DNA from: Burkholderiaceae bacterium
GTDB lineage: Bacteria; Pseudomonadota; Gammaproteobacteria; Burkholderiales; Burkholderiaceae
Length of the DNA: 35,145 nt
Reading direction: 5' to 3'
Assembly: GCA_028871175.1 (NCBI GenBank)
Contig: JAGWNU010000016.1
Span: 1 to 35,145, forward strand
Shown: positions 18,229 through 27,644 of the stretch, in pieces
Layout: every line of letters begins with the position of its first letter
How positions within the stretch are numbered: position 1 is the first letter of the stretch
Position numbers and translations under genes: made by a program
Notes under the pieces: generated by a model
Databases searched by the model: none
The model's input: only the letters and a program-made list of their open reading frames with translations
What the model was told of the DNA's origin: nothing

Positions 18229-19752
18229 TTACTTGGCCGTCGGCATGACGAATTCAGCGCCCTTGCCGATCGAATCCGGCCAGCGTTGCATCACGCTCTT
18301 GTAACGCGTGTAGAAACGCACACCCTCTTCGCCGTAGGCATGGTGGTCGCCAAACAGGGACCGCTTCCAACCGCCAAAGCTGTGCCACGCCATCGGCACC
18401 GGAATCGGCACGTTGATGCCGACCATGCCCACCTGGATCTGCCGCGCGAATGCTCGCGCCACGCCGCCATCGCTGGTGAAGCACGAGACGCCGTTCCCGT
18501 ATTCGTGCGCGTTGATCAGCTCGACTGCCTCGGCAAAATCGCGCACGCGCACGACCGACAGGACCGGACCGAAGATCTCTTCCTTGTAGATCGTCATGTC
18601 AGGCTTGACGTGGTCGAACAGCGTGCCGCCCGTGAAGAAGCCTTCCGTATGCCCCTCGACAGTATGGCCGCGACCATCCACGACCAGCTTGGCGCCCTCT
18701 TCCACACCCTTGGCGATATAGCCTTCCACCTTGGCCTTGTGTGCCGCGGTGACGAGCGGGCCCATTTCACTGTCGGCTTCCATGCCGTTGCCGATCTTGA
18801 GCGCCTTGGCGCGCTCGGTCAGGCGCGGCACGAGCTTGTCGGCCACGTCGCCGACGGCCACGGCCACGGAGATGGCCATGCAGCGCTCGCCAGCCGAGCC
18901 GTAACCGGCACCGATCAGTGCATCGACCGCCTGGTCAAGGTCGGCATCGGGCATGACGACGAGGTGATTCTTCGCGCCGCCCAGGGCCTGCACGCGCTTG
19001 CCGCGCTTCGTGCCTTCCGTGTAGATGTACTCGGCAATCGGCGTACTGCCGACAAACGACAGGGCCTGCACATCCGGGTGGGCCAGGAGTGCATCCACCG
19101 CGTCCTTGCCGCCCTGCACGACATTGAATACGCCGTCGGGCAAGCCGGCCTGCTTGAGCAGAGCGGCAATCATCAGGCTGGGGCTCGGGTCGCGTTCGCT
19201 TGGCTTGAGGATGAAGGCGTTGCCGCAGGCGAGTGCAACGGGCGCCATCCACATCGGCACCATGAAGGGGAAGTTGAACGGCGTGATGCCGGCCACCACG
19301 CCCAGCGGCTGGCGCAGGTTCCAGTTGTCGATGCCACCGCCGATGTTGTCGGTGAACTCGGTCTTGAGCAGGTTCGGAATGCCGCAGGCAAACTCGACCA
19401 CTTCGATGCCGCGCGTAACTTCACCCTTGGCATCGGAGAACACCTTGCCGTGCTCGCGCGTGATGGCGGCGGCCAGAGCGTCCTGGTTCAGGTCGAGCAA
19501 CTCCTTGAACTTGAACAGGATGCGCGAGCGCTTGAGCGGCGAGGTTTCTGCCCAGGCCGGCGCCACGGCGCGCGCGGCTGCCACGGCAGCCTCCACCTCG
19601 GCCGAGCCACCCAGCAGCACCTGGGCACTCACGGCGCCCGTGGCAGGGTTGAAGACATCGGCACTGCGCGTGCCGCTGCCGGCATGGCGCTGGCCACCAA
19701 TGTAGTGGCTGACCACGGACTCGGTTACGGCGGGATCAATCGGTCGATTCAT
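18229..19752 (-). CDS. mmsA: CoA-acylating methylmalonate-semialdehyde dehydrogenase
   Basis: A 507-residue aldehyde dehydrogenase that converts methylmalonate or malonate semialdehyde to propionyl- or acetyl-CoA with NAD+ and CoA. Typical MmsA segments are [53 protein letters not shown] and the catalytic Cys291 in [11 protein letters not shown]. The general-base Glu of ordinary ALDHs is replaced by the AKNH-type sequence, as expected for CoA-acylating members. The start lies 1 bp after the aminotransferase stop, so the two are cotranscribed. With that transaminase it completes beta-alanine (or beta-aminoisobutyrate) breakdown. A terminator hairpin follows. Confidence 0.93.
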   Translation of the reverse strand: MNRPIDPAVTESVVSHYIGGQRHAGSGTRSADVFNPATGAVSAQVLLGGSAEVEAAVAAARAVAPAWAETSPLKRSRILFKFKELLDLNQDALAAAITREHGKVFSDAKGEVTRGIEVVEFACGIPNLLKTEFTDNIGGGIDNWNLRQPLGVVAGITPFNFPFMVPMWMAPVALACGNAFILKPSERDPSPSLMIAALLKQAGLPDGVFNVVQGGKDAVDALLAHPDVQALSFVGSTPIAEYIYTEGTKRGKRVQALGGAKNHLVVMPDADLDQAVDALIGAGYGSAGERCMAISVAVAVGDVADKLVPRLTERAKALKIGNGMEADSEMGPLVTAAHKAKVEGYIAKGVEEGAKLVVDGRGHTVEGHTEGFFTGGTLFDHVKPDMTIYKEEIFGPVLSVVRVRDFAEAVELINAHEYGNGVSCFTSDGGVARAFARQIQVGMVGINVPIPVPMAWHSFGGWKRSLFGDHHAYGEEGVRFYTRYKSVMQRWPDSIGKGAEFVMPTAK

Positions 19753-19753
19753 C

Positions 19754-21091
19754 TCAAGCTACCTCTTGCAGAACAGTTCGAACGGTATCAAAAATGCGGG
19801 CGATCTGCGCCTCTTCAATGATGAGAGGCGGCGAGAACGCCAGAATATCGCCGGTGTAGCGCACGAGCACGCCACGCTCCAGGCATTTCAGGAAAACTTC
19901 GTAGGCGCGCGCCCCCACCGCCCCCGGGCGCGACTCCAGCTCGATGCCGGCGACCAGGCCCAGGTTGCGGATGTCCTTCACGTGCGGCGCACCCTTGACC
20001 GCATGGGCTGCTGCCTCGAATACCGGCGACAGCGAACGGGCGCGCTCGAACAAGCCTTCGCTGCGATACAGATCGAGCGCCGCCACCGCGGCCGCCGCTG
20101 CCAGCGGGTGTGCCGAGTACGTGTAGCCGTGGAACAGCTCGATCGCACCCGGGGCACCGGCTTCGACGATGGTGTCGTGCACCGACTGTCGCGCAGCCAC
20201 GGCGCCCATTGGCACTGCGGCATTGTTGATGCCCTTGGCCATCGTCAGCAGATCGGGCGTCACACCGAAGTATTCCGCCGCAGTGGCCGCGCCGAGGCGA
20301 CCGAAACCGGTGATCACCTCGTCAAAGATCAGCAGGATGCCGTATTTGTCGCACAGTGCACGCAGGCGCTGCAGATAACCCTTGGGTGGCACGAGCACGC
20401 CCGTGGAGCCCGCCAGCGGCTCGACGATGACGGCGGCAATGGTCGACGCGTCATGCAGCGCGACGATGCGTTCCAGCTCATCTGCCAGATGCTCGCCCCA
20501 CGCGGGCTGACCCTTGGAGAAGGCGTTGTGCTCGGGTGCGTGGGTGTGCGGCAGGTGGTCTACGCCGGGAATGAGGTTCGCCGAAAACGCCTTGCGGTTC
20601 GGCGAGATGCCGCCCACCGAGATACCGCCGAACCCCACGCCGTGGTAGCCCCGCTCGCGTCCGATCAGACGCGTGCGCTGGCCTTCCCCGCGGGCGCGGT
20701 GGTATGCCAGTGCAATCTTCAGTGCCGTATCCACCGCTTCCGAACCGGAGTTCGCGAAGAAGATGCGGTTCAGGCCCTCGGGCATGATTTCGGCCACTTT
20801 CTCGGCAGCACGAAACGCCATCGGGTGGCCCATCTGGAAGGTGGGCGCGTAATCGAGCGTGCTGGCCTGCGTGGTGATGGCGTCGACGATCTCCTTGCGG
20901 CTGTGGCCGGCATTCACACACCAGAGGCCCGCCGTGCCGTCGAGCACTTCGCGGCCGTCGGCATCGCGGTAGTACATGCCCTGGGCCGATACCAGCAGAC
21001 GCGGCGCTGCCTTGTACTGGCGATTGGCCGTAAAGGGCATCCAGAAATAGGACAGATCGGAGGTTTCCAGCGGGTGCGGTGCGGGTTTCAT
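19754..21091 (-). CDS. Class III omega-amino acid:pyruvate aminotransferase (BauA-like)
   Basis: A 445-residue PLP-dependent class III aminotransferase. PLP-binding features are [12 protein letters not shown] (114-125), GYHG near 148, Asp257 in [12 protein letters not shown] and the Schiff-base Lys286 in [10 protein letters not shown]-terminal [11 protein letters not shown] is typical of omega-amino acid:pyruvate transaminases. With mmsA directly downstream (1-bp gap), beta-alanine to malonate semialdehyde is the most likely reaction. The ATG at 21091 has GGAGA at 21097-21101, and the longer in-frame frame upstream lacks family residues. It is divergent from a MocR regulator with operator-like repeats between them. 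NCBI-style names such as 'aspartate aminotransferase family' describe the same class. Confidence 0.9.
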   Translation of the reverse strand: MKPAPHPLETSDLSYFWMPFTANRQYKAAPRLLVSAQGMYYRDADGREVLDGTAGLWCVNAGHSRKEIVDAITTQASTLDYAPTFQMGHPMAFRAAEKVAEIMPEGLNRIFFANSGSEAVDTALKIALAYHRARGEGQRTRLIGRERGYHGVGFGGISVGGISPNRKAFSANLIPGVDHLPHTHAPEHNAFSKGQPAWGEHLADELERIVALHDASTIAAVIVEPLAGSTGVLVPPKGYLQRLRALCDKYGILLIFDEVITGFGRLGAATAAEYFGVTPDLLTMAKGINNAAVPMGAVAARQSVHDTIVEAGAPGAIELFHGYTYSAHPLAAAAAVAALDLYRSEGLFERARSLSPVFEAAAHAVKGAPHVKDIRNLGLVAGIELESRPGAVGARAYEVFLKCLERGVLVRYTGDILAFSPPLIIEEAQIARIFDTVRTVLQEVA

Positions 21092-21114
21092 CGGCGTCTC
21101 CGGAAATAAAACGG

Positions 21115-21128
21115 GCTGGCATGCCAGC
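21115..21128. promoter_or_regulatory. Perfect 14-bp palindrome upstream of the aminotransferase gene
   Basis: GCTGGCATGCCAGC lies 24 bp upstream of the aminotransferase ATG, inside the 143-bp divergent region. It is either an operator half-site pair or a hairpin in the aminotransferase leader. Confidence 0.35.
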
Positions 21129-21137
21129 AATTCGAGC

Positions 21138-21202
21138 AAACTGTACAGAGTCGAACGCAGCCCGGACATGCACAGATGGCGTATCCATCAGAAACTGTAT
21201 AG
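21138..21202. promoter_or_regulatory. Direct repeats, candidate MocR operator
   Basis: AAACTGTACAG (21138-21148) and AAACTGTATAG (21192-21202) match at 10 of 11 positions and are 54 bp apart, about five helical turns, on the same face of the DNA. They lie between the divergent aminotransferase and MocR genes. MocR/GabR regulators commonly bind direct repeats (established knowledge), so autoregulation and control of the aminotransferase operon are inferred. Confidence 0.5.
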
Positions 21203-21234
21203 GTACCGCCATCGCCTTCACGTCGCATTGCAAC

Positions 21235-22638
21235 ATGCAACTCCAACTCGATCCTCATCATCCACAGCGTACGTTGGTCGACCAGATCGTCCAAGGCATT
21301 CGTGCAGCCGTGGACGACCATCGTCTGCTGCCGGGCACCCGCCTGCCTTCGGTGCGCAAGCTTGCCCAGGCACACGACGTCAGCACCTTCACGGTGGCCG
21401 AGGCCTATACCCGACTGGCAGCGTTGGGAGCCATCGTGGCGCGGCCCCGCTCGGGCTATCTGGTCGCAGCCCGCGCCCCGGCCCAACCCGCAGCCGTAGC
21501 CCCGCGCTGGGAGCCGCCGAAGCTGAACGCCGCGTGGCTGCTTTCGGATGTCTTTGCCGATCGGTCGATCGCCATCAAGCCCGGTTGCGGCTGGCTGCCC
21601 AACGATTGGCTGGACGAGCGCGGCGTGCAGGAAGCGATGCGTGCTGTGAGCCGCGTATCCGCGCTGCGCGTCGCGGGTTACGGACACCCCTGGGGCTATG
21701 CGCCGCTGGGCGAATACGTGGCTCAGTCACTCTCGCTGCGCGGGCTGCCGGTCGAACGCTCGCAGGTACTGCTGACCAGCGGAGCCACGCAGGCACTCGA
21801 CCTGATCGTACGCACGCTGTTCAAGGCGGGCGACGTGGTCGCCGTGGACGATCCCGGCTACTGCAACGTCCTGCAGGTGCTGAAGCTGGCCGGGCTGCGC
21901 GTGGTCGGCGTGCCTCGCACGCCGGACGGACTCGACACCGCCGCCCTGGAAATCATTCTGCGCACGGATGAGGCCGACCGTCCGCGCGCGCTGTTCACCA
22001 GCTCCGTCCTGCAGAACCCGACGGGCTCCTCGATGACCGCGCAGAACGCCTACCGCGTGCTGCAACTGGCCGAACAGCACGGCCTGTGGATCGTCGAAGA
22101 TGACCTGCACCGCGAACTCGCAGACCCCGCCGCGCCCATGCTGGCCGCACTCGACGGCCTGCGGCGCACGTTATACGTCAGCGGATTCTCGAAGACGATT
22201 TCGCCATCGTTACGCGCGGGCTACGTGGTGGCCGACGCTGCCATCGCCCGCGAACTGGCACGCACCAAGATGGCAGTGGCACTCACCTCCTCGGAAATCA
22301 CCGAGCGCATCGTCCATGCATTCGTCACGCGGCCAGGGTACGAGGAACATGTAGCGCGGCTGATTGCGCGGTTGGCCGACGCACATGCGGGCGTCGAATC
22401 CATCATGCGCGCGCATGGCGCCGAGGTGTTCGACACACCGGGGCGCGGCCTCTTCCTCTGGGCGCGGCTGCCGGGCCAAGAGGATTCGGCTGCCCTGGCC
22501 GATCGGGCCATCCGCCACAACATCTGGCTGGCGCCCGGTCAGTACTTCCGGCCCCATGATGAGATCAGCCCATGGCTGCGGTTCAACGTCGCATATTCCG
22601 CCGAGCCCGCACTGTGGGAGTTTCTTTCGCACGCCTGA
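21235..22638 (+). CDS. MocR-type transcriptional regulator (GntR HTH plus aminotransferase domain)
   Basis: A 467-residue regulator. Residues about 10-78 form a GntR winged helix (LPGTRLPSVRKLAQAHDVS as the DNA-binding core, PRSGYLVA as the wing). A linker is followed by a fold-type I aminotransferase-like domain with SGATQAL, NPTGSSM and the PLP lysine Lys320 in SGFSKTISPSLRAGY. It should bind PLP and sense an amino compound or its aldimine. It is transcribed away from the aminotransferase-mmsA operon, which it most likely controls. The ATG at 21235 places the HTH at the usual distance from the N-terminus; the longer upstream frame crosses the probable operator. Confidence 0.9.
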   Translation: MQLQLDPHHPQRTLVDQIVQGIRAAVDDHRLLPGTRLPSVRKLAQAHDVSTFTVAEAYTRLAALGAIVARPRSGYLVAARAPAQPAAVAPRWEPPKLNAAWLLSDVFADRSIAIKPGCGWLPNDWLDERGVQEAMRAVSRVSALRVAGYGHPWGYAPLGEYVAQSLSLRGLPVERSQVLLTSGATQALDLIVRTLFKAGDVVAVDDPGYCNVLQVLKLAGLRVVGVPRTPDGLDTAALEIILRTDEADRPRALFTSSVLQNPTGSSMTAQNAYRVLQLAEQHGLWIVEDDLHRELADPAAPMLAALDGLRRTLYVSGFSKTISPSLRAGYVVADAAIARELARTKMAVALTSSEITERIVHAFVTRPGYEEHVARLIARLADAHAGVESIMRAHGAEVFDTPGRGLFLWARLPGQEDSAALADRAIRHNIWLAPGQYFRPHDEISPWLRFNVAYSAEPALWEFLSHA

Positions 22639-22893
22639 GCCAGGCAGCCGCCTTGAACCGCAGGCCCTGGGGACGGTCGAAGCAGGCAGTGCTGTAAAGC
22701 CCTCTTCCTCCACATGGACGTAGTGGTCGATGACGCGCCAGCCCAGCCACGCCTGTGCTGGGCGACATCGTGGACGGCGCTGAGACAGCACGCTTGATGG
22801 CAGCCTTCCCGAGCGCTGCGCTCGCCGACCAACCTTTCGTGGTGAGCCGAGGCGGTTCTTGCGATACGCCAACACCACGAAGCTGGAGGAGAC

Positions 22894-24156
22894 ATGTCCG
22901 CACCCAGACCACGCGCGGCTGCAAGCATGCGGCCCAATCCTGCTGAATCATCGCGCCCCGCAGATGCGCCGTCCACACAGGCGCAGCGCATCGTGCTGCC
23001 AGCCTACGAGAACATCGCGCTGGTACTGCAGGGCGGTGGCGCGCTGGGGGCCTACCAGGCAGGCGTGTTCGAAGGGCTGGACGAAGCGGGCATCGTGCCA
23101 AACTGGATTGCGGGCATCTCCATCGGGGCACTCAACACGGCCATCATTGCCGGCAATGCGCCCGAGCATCGGCAAGCGAAGCTGCGCGCGTTCTGGCAGA
23201 CGATCACGCAACCGAGCTTCTCACCGCCGCTGCCGGACCTCCTGGAAAACGCCTGGTTCGACGGCAACGCACATCTGCGGAAGTGGCTGACAGCGATGCA
23301 AGCGGCCGACACCATCCTCGAAGGCCAACGCGGCTTTTTCACGCCGCGCATTCCTGCGCCGCTGCCGGCCAACGAGGTCGATCCGCTCGACGCCAGCTAC
23401 TACGACACCACGCCGCTCAGAGCCACCCTGGAACGCCTGTGCGACTTCGACCGCATCAATGACGGCGGCATCCGCGTCAGTGTGGAAGCCGTGAACCTGC
23501 GCACCGGCAACCTCGAGTGCTTCGACAACACCGAGCGCCGGCTCACGGTGGACCACTTCATGGCCTCCGGCGCGCTGCCGCCCGGGTTCCCTCCCGTGCT
23601 GATCGACGGTGATTACTACTGGGACGGCGGTGTGGTCTCGAACACCCCGTTGTCGCATGTACTGCAAAGCACGCCGCGGCGCGACTCGCTGGTCTTTCAG
23701 GTGGATCTCTGGAGCGCGGTGGGCCCGGTGCCGGACACCATGATCGGCGTAGCCAGCCGTCAGAAGGACATCCAGTACTCCAGTCGGACGCGGCTCATCA
23801 CCGATTGGATGGAGCGCGCGCAGTCGACCCGCCGGCTGGTCCGCCAGTTGCTCGACCACCTCCCGCCCGGGGAGTTTGGCCGCACGCCGTGGTACCAGCA
23901 CGCGCAGGAGCTGGCCTGCACCAAGCGCTACAACGTCATCCACCTCATCTACGCCGCCAAGGACCACGAAGGCCCCGGCAAGGACATCCAGTTCGGGCCC
24001 TCGACCATGCGCGACCATTGGGCTTCGGGGCTGGCGGACATCCGCGAATCGCTCGCGCACCCAGAGTGGCTGGGGATGCCGACGGACGACTCGGGCTTCG
24101 TCACGCACGACATCCACCGCCATCTGACCGGCGAGCGGCCGGTCAAGCGGCTTTGA
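22894..24156 (+). CDS. Patatin-like phospholipase with C-terminal DUF3734
   Basis: A 420-residue patatin-family serine hydrolase. The oxyanion loop is QGGGALGAY (46-54), the nucleophile motif GISIG has Ser76, and the catalytic Asp244 lies in YYWDGGVVSNTP. The C-terminal third, from about residue 290 (TRLITDWMERAQSTRRLVRQ), corresponds to DUF3734. GGAGG at 22885-22889 precedes the ATG. Relatives in Burkholderiales often lie beside 3-hydroxybutyrate dehydrogenase or polyhydroxybutyrate genes, but none is present here, so the lipid substrate is open. It converges on the antiporter gene with a 9-bp gap. Confidence 0.9.
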   Translation: MSAPRPRAAASMRPNPAESSRPADAPSTQAQRIVLPAYENIALVLQGGGALGAYQAGVFEGLDEAGIVPNWIAGISIGALNTAIIAGNAPEHRQAKLRAFWQTITQPSFSPPLPDLLENAWFDGNAHLRKWLTAMQAADTILEGQRGFFTPRIPAPLPANEVDPLDASYYDTTPLRATLERLCDFDRINDGGIRVSVEAVNLRTGNLECFDNTERRLTVDHFMASGALPPGFPPVLIDGDYYWDGGVVSNTPLSHVLQSTPRRDSLVFQVDLWSAVGPVPDTMIGVASRQKDIQYSSRTRLITDWMERAQSTRRLVRQLLDHLPPGEFGRTPWYQHAQELACTKRYNVIHLIYAAKDHEGPGKDIQFGPSTMRDHWASGLADIRESLAHPEWLGMPTDDSGFVTHDIHRHLTGERPVKRL

Positions 24157-24165
24157 TGCACGTCG

Positions 24166-26289
24166 CTACGGCGCGGCATCGGCCTGCGCAGACGGCGTCT
24201 GCGAGGACAATCCGAGCGGCGGCCGCGGCAGCGCCGCTGTCCAGGCGCGTCGGATGACTGCGCTGATCTGCTTGTAGACCTCTTTCGAGATCACCGTTTC
24301 CGCCAGCATCGCATCAATCTTGGTCTGGCCGATATACAGCGCAAACAGCAGGAGCAGGCGCTTTTCCAGCGCGGCGCTGTAGTCGCCAAACTTCTCGCGC
24401 AGTTCGGTCAGGCCGCCTTCTGCGGCCTCGATGCGGGCGATGAGGACGCCGTCGAGCAGATCGGCCATGCGCTCGCCCAGCACCGGCTGCAGCGACACCC
24501 GGTTGTATGCGCGCAGCCGCTCCAGAACGGTCTGCCGACACACCAGCAATTCGAAGCGGTCAGCCAGCGCGTTGGCCAGCGGCCGGTCGATATGCGCAAC
24601 GCGGTGCAGCCAGAAGGCGACGCGATAGCCGACATGCTTGGCCAGGATCTGGCGTGACGCGCGCTTGTAGCCGAGACGCCCTTCCGTACGAGCCGCGTCG
24701 ATCATGTCTGCGGTGTTGCGCATCATCGCGTCAAGGTTGCGGATGGAGATCAGGCCATTGCCGTACTCCGGAATCAGCTCACGCTCGCGCGTGGCCAACG
24801 CGACCAGCCCGATCGTCAGGCGCTCGCGCTCGGAGAGCGCTTCTTCAAGGTTCAGCTCGGCCGCACCGGCCGCCACTTCCAGCCGATACGTTGCAACCGC
24901 CTGATCGGTCGCGCCCGCTGTGAAATGGAAGTGGCCGCCAATGCGGCGCATGATCGCTTCCACCTCTTCCGTCGACATGTTCAGCGCCTGTCCTTGCAGC
25001 GCCTGTTCCTGCGATGAAAGCTGGTCAAGACCGAGCTGGTGCATCACCCAGCGCAGCGTCGCCCCGTTGACGAGCACGCTCACCAGCACAAAGCCGGTCG
25101 CAAGAATGGAGACGAAGTGGCGATCCGCCGCATGCACGGCATGTTTTTCGGCCACGCCCAGCGCGAGTACGAGGGTCACGGCCCCACGCAGCCCGCCCCA
25201 GGCGATGGCCAGCTTGTATGCATGACTCACGGGTGCGGAAAGCTTGAACCACGCTAACGCAGGGAGCAGGCCAAACAGCACGGCCAGGCGAGCCACGAGG
25301 GCTGCCGCCACGACAACCGCCAACCACCCTGCGTCTTTCCAGACCACGCCATGCAGCAGCTCCGGCACGCGCACGGCCGCCAGCAGAAAGACAACTGCGC
25401 CGGCCAGCGCGGCAATCTGCTCCCAGATCAATTGCAGGTGCGACCAGTTGCGCGGGGTGAGCCGCGTGCGCCCGAGCGCTCCGATCACCAACCCGGCACA
25501 GACCACCGTGACCACCCCCGACACATGCAGCATGTTCTCTGCGACGAGATAGAGCGGATACGGCAGTGCGAGCGTCCACGCGGCCTCTGCCTGGGCGATG
25601 CCGCGCAGCGCCGGCAGCAGATAGGCGGCAATGCGCCCCGCGATGAGCCCAAAGACCACGCCGCCGCCGAATGCCTTGGCCAGTTCGCGCAGGCCGCCGC
25701 CGATGGTGGCGTCGCCGCCGTGCCCGGTCAGCATGGCGAGCAGCACGCCCATGATGGCGATGGCGGCGGCATCATTGAGCAAGGCCTCGCCCTCGACCAG
25801 CCGAATCAGCCGTGCGGGCGCACCGACATCGCGAAAGACTGCAATCACGGCAGACGGGTCGGTCGTGGCGATCATGGCCCCGAGCAACAGGCACGTGACC
25901 ACGCCAAACGGCGTGAACGCTGCGGCTGCCAGGCCGATGACGCCCGTTGCCACCACCACGGCCACGATCGCCAGCATCAGGATGGGCGCGGCATCCGGCG
26001 CCATGCTGCGCACGTCCACCGACAGCGCCGCCTGAAACAGCAAAGGTGGCAGAAACAGCCAGAGATACGCCTCGGCCGGCCAGCTCGGATCGATGAGCGG
26101 CGCGAAGAACGTCGACGCGAACGCGGGAGCGCTGTTCTGCAGGCCCACATACGCGCCGCCGATGCCGATGCCCGCCAGCGCGAGCAGCGTCGATTCAGGC
26201 AACGTCAAACGCGAGGCCAGCATCTGCACGAGCGCCACGACGGCAAGCAGGCCGCCGGCCACGAGCAACAGGATGACGACGCCGTTCAC
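24166..26289 (-). CDS. CPA1-family Na+/H+ antiporter
   Basis: A 707-residue monovalent cation:proton antiporter (NhaP/NHE type). About 12 helices occupy residues 1-420, with FLPPLLFQAAL (79-89), TTDPSA (142-147, Asp144) and EGEALLND (166-173, with Asn172-Asp173 as the ion-binding pair). A roughly 280-residue cytoplasmic C-terminal region, rich in helices, probably regulates transport. I place the start at the GTG at 26289. It overlaps the stop of the preceding oxidoreductase as GTGA and has GGAG about 10 bp upstream. A TTG 27 bp earlier is possible but less likely. The gene is in an operon with that Gfo/Idh protein. Confidence 0.87.
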   Translation of the reverse strand: MNGVVILLLVAGGLLAVVALVQMLASRLTLPESTLLALAGIGIGGAYVGLQNSAPAFASTFFAPLIDPSWPAEAYLWLFLPPLLFQAALSVDVRSMAPDAAPILMLAIVAVVVATGVIGLAAAAFTPFGVVTCLLLGAMIATTDPSAVIAVFRDVGAPARLIRLVEGEALLNDAAAIAIMGVLLAMLTGHGGDATIGGGLRELAKAFGGGVVFGLIAGRIAAYLLPALRGIAQAEAAWTLALPYPLYLVAENMLHVSGVVTVVCAGLVIGALGRTRLTPRNWSHLQLIWEQIAALAGAVVFLLAAVRVPELLHGVVWKDAGWLAVVVAAALVARLAVLFGLLPALAWFKLSAPVSHAYKLAIAWGGLRGAVTLVLALGVAEKHAVHAADRHFVSILATGFVLVSVLVNGATLRWVMHQLGLDQLSSQEQALQGQALNMSTEEVEAIMRRIGGHFHFTAGATDQAVATYRLEVAAGAAELNLEEALSERERLTIGLVALATRERELIPEYGNGLISIRNLDAMMRNTADMIDAARTEGRLGYKRASRQILAKHVGYRVAFWLHRVAHIDRPLANALADRFELLVCRQTVLERLRAYNRVSLQPVLGERMADLLDGVLIARIEAAEGGLTELREKFGDYSAALEKRLLLLFALYIGQTKIDAMLAETVISKEVYKQISAVIRRAWTAALPRPPLGLSSQTPSAQADAAP

Positions 26290-27386
26290 GACGTGGACTC
26301 CCGTGTGGCGAGCCAATCGGCGCGCTCGGAATCGGTCAGGTCTGGCACGGCCACGGCGCCAGTCTCAGCGGCGGCTACGGCGGCCTCCAGCACGGCCATC
26401 ACCGCGACCGCCTGCACCGGCGGCACAGGGTTGGGGTGCTGCCCCCGGATGGCATCGCGCACGGCTGCGTAGTAGGCGCGCTGGTCCCCTGGCGGTGTCG
26501 CCACGTCAACGGTTGCGGATGTTGCGCCGTCGATCAGGATGCCTGCGTCGTCATCCTGGCCCCAGCCTGCCTCGCCGGGCGCCATGCCGGCCAGCAGTTG
26601 CGCTTCCTGCGGATCCGGCCTGCGCTTGATGAACGAGCCGAGCGTGCCATGCACAACCCAGCGCGGCGCTCCGCCCGCCACCAACATGCTGGCATGCAGG
26701 ATGGCGCGACGCTCACCAACATGCAGGATGACGTGAGCCCAATCCGGCGTCTCGGCGCCGGGGCGCTGGCGGGCAAACGACGCCGTCACGGCATCTGGCA
26801 GACCGAGCAGCAGCAATGCCTGATCCACCAGATGCGGCCCCAGATCGAACCAGATTCCCGTGCCCCGCCCCGCCTGCTCGCGCCAGCGCTGCCGCACCTG
26901 GGGCCTGTACCGATCGAAATGCGCCTCCACGTGCATCGCCGCGCCGATGGTGCCGCCGGCAAGCACGGTCTGCACGGCGAGGAAATCGCTGTCCCAGCGT
27001 CGGTTCTGGAAGACGGACAACAGGCGCCCCGTCTCACGCGCCACGCGAGCCAGATGCCGTGCCTCGGTCAGCGTGACGGTAAAGGGCTTGTCCACGACGA
27101 CGTGCTTGCCGGCGCGTAACGCGGCTTCGGCCAATGGTGCGTGACGCTCGTTGGGTGCGGCAATGACAACGAGGTCCACATCCGCATGCGTGACCGCCGC
27201 TTCGGGCGCGCAAACCTGGACATCCGGCAGCGCTGCGTGAACGGCCTCCGGCCGCTTGGAGCCGATCACATGCAACTGGAGACCCGGCGTTGCGCGCACG
27301 AGGGCGGCATGGAACAGCTTGCCGGCGTATCCATAGCCCACCAGGGCGACGCGCACGGCCGACGAAGACGAAGATGAAAGCGACAT
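26286..27386 (-). CDS. Gfo/Idh/MocA-family oxidoreductase (upstream of antiporter)
   Basis: A 366-residue NAD(P)-dependent oxidoreductase. The N-terminal Rossmann motif is GYGYAGK (17-23), and the family catalytic-loop motif appears as DKP (99-101) where EKP is usual. The C-terminal alpha/beta domain includes WFDLGPHLVDQALLL. Substrates in this family are mostly sugars or cyclitols; this one is unknown. The ATG at 27386 gives a short N-terminus before the Rossmann strand. The frame is open to 27446, but that extension contains nothing conserved. It overlaps the antiporter start by 4 bp, and it is divergent from the siderophore receptor gene, sharing a 258-bp region that carries a Fur box. Confidence 0.85.
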   Translation of the reverse strand: MSLSSSSSSAVRVALVGYGYAGKLFHAALVRATPGLQLHVIGSKRPEAVHAALPDVQVCAPEAAVTHADVDLVVIAAPNERHAPLAEAALRAGKHVVVDKPFTVTLTEARHLARVARETGRLLSVFQNRRWDSDFLAVQTVLAGGTIGAAMHVEAHFDRYRPQVRQRWREQAGRGTGIWFDLGPHLVDQALLLLGLPDAVTASFARQRPGAETPDWAHVILHVGERRAILHASMLVAGGAPRWVVHGTLGSFIKRRPDPQEAQLLAGMAPGEAGWGQDDDAGILIDGATSATVDVATPPGDQRAYYAAVRDAIRGQHPNPVPPVQAVAVMAVLEAAVAAAETGAVAVPDLTDSERADWLATRESTS

Positions 27387-27529
27387 ATCAACGGAAAACG
27401 GGAGGCTGCCAGGCAGACGCGGCGTCCGCAATCGGGTGCCGGTCATTGCGGATTATCGCAACGAAAGTTGCTGTACCGCGGGTCGATCCACGTTGCGCAT
27501 TGTCAAAAACGCGCATGCGCCCTCTTGTA

Positions 27530-27548
27530 AATACGAATTGTTCTCATT
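27530..27548 (+). promoter_or_regulatory. Fur box upstream of the siderophore receptor gene
   Basis: AATACGAATTGTTCTCATT matches the bacterial Fur-type sequence AATGAGAATTATTCTCATT at 16 of 19 positions. It lies 97 bp before the receptor ATG and is an AT-rich island in GC-rich DNA. TAAATA at 27528-27533 overlaps it and could be the -10 element. Repression by Fur with iron is expected. Confidence 0.8.
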
Positions 27549-27644
27549 ACCATTGCGCTTCCACATTTTGAAGGCGCAACCACCTTGATGAGGATCGCGC
27601 CCTGCCTCGTACCGATCGGGGTCTTTCACTTTACGGGAACTGCA

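Noticed and set aside
18286..21109. Long plus-strand frames opposite mmsA and the aminotransferase (511 and 447 codons)
   Set aside because: The minus-strand products have complete catalytic motifs; the plus frames are unrecognisable and rich in His and Arg.
22639..22893. 255-bp gap between the MocR and patatin genes, open on the minus strand, considered as a gene remnant
   Set aside because: No family resemblance, no ribosome site and the frame only extends antisense to mocR. I see nothing beyond the patatin ribosome site.
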